Source: an uncultured Aquimarina sp. (GTDB lineage Bacteria; Bacteroidota; Bacteroidia; Flavobacteriales; Flavobacteriaceae). Taken from it: a DNA stretch of 64,000 nucleotides. A program made the position numbers and the translations under genes. Location: NCBI GenBank assembly GCA_947502885.1, contig CANNBP010000004.1:310001-374000 (forward strand), written 5' to 3'. Shown in pieces: positions 60,520 through 64,000 of this stretch; the stretch's first letter is position 1; the number at the start of each line of letters is the position of its first letter. The notes beneath the pieces were generated by a model. The model ran no database searches. It worked only from the letters and a program-made list of their open reading frames with translations, and was not told where the DNA came from.

Positions 60520-63500
60520 TTACCTTGTTATATATAGGTAATCCGATCTCTTTTTTGTCTCTCCTCTTTTTGTCTTATAACTAAGCACATAGAAATAGGT
60601 ACCTACTGGTAATTGTCGATTTCTATTCAAGGTTACTCGGCCTCTAGACTCTCCTCTAAAAAACTTACCATTTTGCCCATATCCTTTTGCTTCAAATACC
60701 AGCACTCCCCATCGATTAAATATCTTTATCTCATTATCTGGAAAATCTTGAATATTTCTAATGATCAATACATCGTGATCACCATCTCCATTTGGTGTGA
60801 CTATATTATATATTTCAAGATTATCTTCTACATTAGAATCAAAAAGGTTGGGTTCTAGATAATCAGGAATACCATCGGTATCAGAATCAAAAGCATCTTC
60901 TGGTATTCCGTTTCCATTTGGGTCAGGGTTTTCATCCTGAGTTAAAAGTTCATCATTGTCATCATCAATATCTTGAAAATCATGAATCTCATCATTATCG
61001 CTGTCTTGCATTTCATAATTAACCTGTCCAGTATCGGGATTGTTTTGTACACTATCAGGGATTCCATCATCGCCAAATGGCCCTTCTAATGCCCCATCAC
61101 CATTGGAATCCACAACATTATGTCCAGCTTCTATGTAATCAAAAAGTCCATCTCCATCAGAATCTAAGTCCAAATGATCAACTAAACCATCTTCATCAGT
61201 GTCTAATAGAGGGTTTCCGTTTTGTTCCTCAACATCTGTTATTCCATCATTATCATCATCTAAATCTTCTATGTTAGGAAATCCATCTCCATCTTTATCA
61301 TAATAACTTATCGTTGGATCCTCTGGATCGCCATCTGCATCACTATCTATATTGGTCGGATTACTCGGATCATCAGAATATTCAAAAATCATAGTTTTGC
61401 CAATAGGTAATAAAGCACTTACAATTGCAGTATTAACAACAATTTCTTGATTTACATCTGTTTGATTTACTATATGTTGACCAGTAACAACAAATACCTC
61501 ATTTGGAGCCAATTTGTTAATTATGTTAGCAGTACTAAAACTTATATTTGGATCTGAAACAGTAACTTCTAGTAAGTTTACATTACTAACATTTGTTATT
61601 TCAATAGCATAGGAAAGAACATCTCCAATATTTGTATAACTCCTTTTATCAACCACCTTTGTAACATCTAACATTGTTTTCTGAACAGTACTAACGATGG
61701 TGATATCATCTGGATCTCCATCTCCATTGCTATCATGATCTGTCAAATCATTAGGGTCATCAGAAATATCAATTATTAAACTTCCTAGTGGATCTTCGGC
61801 TTCTACAATTGCACTATTACTTATACTTCCATTGTCTAAATCTAATTGAGTAATAGTATGTGTAGCTGTAATATCAATTACTTGCCCTGGTTCTATTACA
61901 GAAACATTTGAAGGCGTTAAGCTTCCACTATCTGCATTAGCATCTGTAAGTACAATATTTCTTAAAGTAACATTCCCAGTATTTGTTAAAGTTAATGAGT
62001 ATTCTACGACCTCATCAACCTCATCCCAAAATCCATCAGGTGCAATTTCTGCCACTTTTAATAAACTTAAAACTGGTTTCTGATCCAAGGCTACCACTGT
62101 AGGGTCATTTGGAGTTGATGTTGTAGGATCATCAGACAAATCGATTACCACATTTCCACATTGATCCTCACCTTCTGCAGTTAGAGTATTCGTTACAGTA
62201 CCATGGTCCAAATCTTGTTGTGTAATTATATGAATTGCCCTTATGGTAATTGAAGTATTTCCTATTAAACTTGGAATGTTAGTCATACTTAGATAGTCTG
62301 CATTATGATCGGTTACAACGATGTTGTTAACATTTACTTCATTTGGATTTTGAATAATGATCTCATAGTTAATCTCTTGCCCAACCTGATCATAAGCTCC
62401 TTCAGTAAGTGGTAAAACCTTTTTTGTAACAATTAATTCTGACATTGGATAAACGTTTACTCTGTAAACAAATGAATCGCCCTGGCAACCATCAGCGCTA
62501 GTAGGTGTAATCGTATAGGTTACTGTTTGTACTACTCCGGATGTATTGGTTAACGTATCTGTAATACTCGTAGCTGTGCTTGTGGTGGTGGTTTCTCCAG
62601 TAACATTTGCATTGTCGGCTGCTGACCAGCTAAAGGTAACTCCTGTTAAATTTACATCAGTGGTTAAATCGTGGTTTAATGCAATATCACTACAAACCGT
62701 ATCCGTGGGTGGTGTCGCTACATAAGGTTCTGGATCTACAGTAACTACATAAGTATAGGAATCCCCAACACAACCATCGGCACTGGTTGGTGTAATCGTG
62801 TAGGTTACTATTTGTACTGCTCCGGATGTATTGGTTAATGTATCTGTAATACTCGTAGCTGTACTTGTGGTGGTGGTTTCTCCGGTAACATTTACATTGT
62901 CGGCTGCTGACCAGCTAAAGGTAACTCCTGTTAGATTTACATCGGTGGTTAAATCGTGGTTCAAAGCAATATCACTACAAACCGTATCCGTAGGCGGTGT
63001 AGCTACATAAGGTTCTGGATCTACAGTCACTACATAAGTATAGGAATCTCCAACACAACCATCGGCACTGGTAGGTGTAATCGTATAGGTTACTGTTTGT
63101 ACCGCTCCTGATGTATTGGTTAGCGTATCTGTAATACTCGTAGCTGTACTTGTGGTAGTAGTTTCTCCGGTAATATTTGCATTGTCGGCTACTGACCAAC
63201 TAAAGGTAACTCCTGTTAAGTTTACATCGGTGGTTAAATCGTGATTTAATCCTATATCACTACAAACCGTATCCGTAGGTGGTGTCGCTACATAAGGTTC
63301 TGGATCTACAGTAACTACATAAGTGTAGGAATCTCCAATGCAACCATCGGCACTGGTAGGTGTAATTGTATAGGTTACTGTTTGTACTGCTCCCGATGTA
63401 TTGGTTAATGTATCCGTAATACTAGTAGCTGTACTTGTGGTGGTGGTTTCTCCAGTAACATTTGCATTGTCGGCTGCTGACCAGCTAAAGGTAACTCCTG

Positions 63501-64000
63501 TTAAGTTTACATCGGTGGTTAAATCGTGGTTTAATGCTATATCACTACAAACCGTAGCTGTGGGTGGTGTCGCTACATAAGGTTCTGGATCTACAGTGAC
63601 TACATAGGTATAGGAATCTCCCTGGCAACCATCAGCACTGGTTGGTGTAATCGTATAGATAATGGTCTGTACTGCTCCTGATGTATTGGTTAATGTATCT
63701 GTAATACTAGTAGCTGTACTTGTGGTGGTGGTTTCTCCGGTAACATTTGCATTGTCAGCTGCTGACCAGCTAAAGGTAACCCCTGTTAAGTTTACATCGG
63801 TGGTTAAATCGTGGTTTAATGCAATATCACTACACACTGTATCCGTGGGTGGTGTAGCTACAAAAGGTTCTGGATCTACAGTCACTACATAAGTATAGGA
63901 ATCGCCCTCGCAACCATCGGCACTGGTAGGTGTAATTGTATAGGTAATCGTCTGTACTGCTCCGGATGTATTGGTTAACGTATCTGTAATACTATTAGCT
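60520..64000 (-). CDS. Giant T9SS type-B adhesin, C-terminal 1160 residues (5' end outside window)
   Basis: The frame is open to the window's right edge. Order in the translated direction: repeats of 95 aa (TPPTDTVCSDIALNHDLTTD, then VTFSWSAADNANVTGE), about six in view; then three DUF11-like/conserved-repeat units (LLKVAEIAPDGFWDEVDEVV); then Asp-rich thrombospondin-type-3-like calcium repeats (DKDGDGFPNIEDLDDDNDGI); then the gliding-motility-type C-terminal domain (VTPNGDGDHDVLIIRNIQDF, then IKIFNRWGVLVFE), the type-B T9SS signal. Exported to the surface and probably held by the PorP/SprF-like protein encoded next. Confidence 0.92.
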   Translation of the reverse strand, partial: ANSITDTLTNTSGAVQTITYTITPTSADGCEGDSYTYVVTVDPEPFVATPPTDTVCSDIALNHDLTTDVNLTGVTFSWSAADNANVTGETTTTSTATSITDTLTNTSGAVQTIIYTITPTSADGCQGDSYTYVVTVDPEPYVATPPTATVCSDIALNHDLTTDVNLTGVTFSWSAADNANVTGETTTTSTATSITDTLTNTSGAVQTVTYTITPTSADGCIGDSYTYVVTVDPEPYVATPPTDTVCSDIGLNHDLTTDVNLTGVTFSWSVADNANITGETTTTSTATSITDTLTNTSGAVQTVTYTITPTSADGCVGDSYTYVVTVDPEPYVATPPTDTVCSDIALNHDLTTDVNLTGVTFSWSAADNVNVTGETTTTSTATSITDTLTNTSGAVQIVTYTITPTSADGCVGDSYTYVVTVDPEPYVATPPTDTVCSDIALNHDLTTDVNLTGVTFSWSAADNANVTGETTTTSTATSITDTLTNTSGVVQTVTYTITPTSADGCQGDSFVYRVNVYPMSELIVTKKVLPLTEGAYDQVGQEINYEIIIQNPNEVNVNNIVVTDHNADYLSMTNIPSLIGNTSITIRAIHIITQQDLDHGTVTNTLTAEGEDQCGNVVIDLSDDPTTSTPNDPTVVALDQKPVLSLLKVAEIAPDGFWDEVDEVVEYSLTLTNTGNVTLRNIVLTDANADSGSLTPSNVSVIEPGQVIDITATHTITQLDLDNGSISNSAIVEAEDPLGSLIIDISDDPNDLTDHDSNGDGDPDDITIVSTVQKTMLDVTKVVDKRSYTNIGDVLSYAIEITNVSNVNLLEVTVSDPNISFSTANIINKLAPNEVFVVTGQHIVNQTDVNQEIVVNTAIVSALLPIGKTMIFEYSDDPSNPTNIDSDADGDPEDPTISYYDKDGDGFPNIEDLDDDNDGITDVEEQNGNPLLDTDEDGLVDHLDLDSDGDGLFDYIEAGHNVVDSNGDGALEGPFGDDGIPDSVQNNPDTGQVNYEMQDSDNDEIHDFQDIDDDNDELLTQDENPDPNGNGIPEDAFDSDTDGIPDYLEPNLFDSNVEDNLEIYNIVTPNGDGDHDVLIIRNIQDFPDNEIKIFNRWGVLVFEAKGYGQNGKFFRGESRGRVTLNRNRQLPVGTYFYVLSYKTKRGETKKRSDYLYITR
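62486..64000 (-). repeat. Tandem 285-bp DNA repeats inside the adhesin gene
   Basis: The word CAACCATC recurs at 62486, 62771, 63056, 63341, 63626 and 63911, exactly every 285 bp (95 codons). Units are nearly identical at DNA level, with scattered synonymous changes. The array runs past the window edge. Such arrays change length readily by recombination or slippage and are hard to assemble, so the copy number should be treated as provisional. Confidence 0.85.

Noticed and set aside
60613..61277. Plus-strand frames opposite the T9SS adhesin
   Set aside because: Low-complexity His/Ser/Tyr-rich translations opposite Asp-rich calcium repeats; shadows of the real minus-strand gene.

Overview
The window is low-GC DNA from a Bacteroidota bacterium, most likely a marine member of the Flavobacteriaceae. 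Four things support this: type IX secretion (T9SS) signatures, namely a PorP/SprF-like protein, a gliding-motility-type C-terminal domain and a Por-type sorting tail; TAnnTTTG-type -7 promoter boxes; a grasp-with-SPASM RiPP locus; and LytS/LytTR signalling genes with TPR inputs. No rRNA or intact tRNA gene was recognised. I did no database search, so family names rest on motifs read by eye.

Layout. 1-7.2 kb: a tight minus-strand operon of secreted proteins (a 1607-aa protein of unknown function, a fibronectin-type-III protein, and a third gene cut by the window edge). 7.5-12.6 kb: small minus-strand genes, including three tandem paralogues, a protein made of two copies of a helix-turn-helix-like unit, and a divergent phage-repressor-like regulator with a palindromic operator. 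12.6-15.4 kb: AT-rich DNA with two paralogous small genes (one frameshifted) and gene remnants, resembling an eroded mobile element.

15.6-30.9 kb is the most unusual part. It is an integron-like cassette array. Mostly single plus-strand genes are separated by elements of 74-201 bp that fold as long imperfect hairpins ending in an A/C-CGTTR core. The first 9-10 bases of most cassettes (GTT...) are the reverse complement of the last 9-10 bases of the same cassette (...AAC), which is the geometry expected if each cassette once circularised through an attC-like site. The hairpins fall into several interspersed sequence families. One is split by an IS110/IS1111-type insertion sequence, a group with members known to target integron attC sites. 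Cargo includes lipoproteins, a beta-lactamase-fold hydrolase, a membrane protein with GldL-like repeats, DUF2004- and DUF4274-like proteins, a GNAT, and a decayed XRE/SymE addiction module. No integrase is visible in the window, so this would be a CALIN-like array with atypical, mostly oversized sites.

30.9-33.8 kb: racemase, Crp-like regulator, DUF2867-like protein and flavodoxin-fold oxidoreductase. 33.9-41.6 kb: a 2564-aa T9SS substrate whose 28 FG-GAP/VCBS repeats fall into four groups of seven (four predicted seven-bladed propellers), followed by HYR-like repeats and a sorting tail. 42.4-47.9 kb: an orphan LytS-type TPR kinase and small proteins, including GNATs. 47.9-50.3 kb: a grasp-with-SPASM RiPP cluster whose 58-aa precursor is identified here. 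50.6-55.1 kb: a deleted hydrolase, a GNAT, a divergent hxlR/nitroreductase pair, a Cys-rich leader-type peptide and small proteins. 55.2-57.7 kb: a TPR histidine kinase with a LytTR response regulator. 57.8-59.5 kb: an ABC-F ATPase. 59.5-64 kb: a PorP/SprF-like protein downstream of a giant T9SS type-B adhesin that runs off the window in 285-bp repeats.
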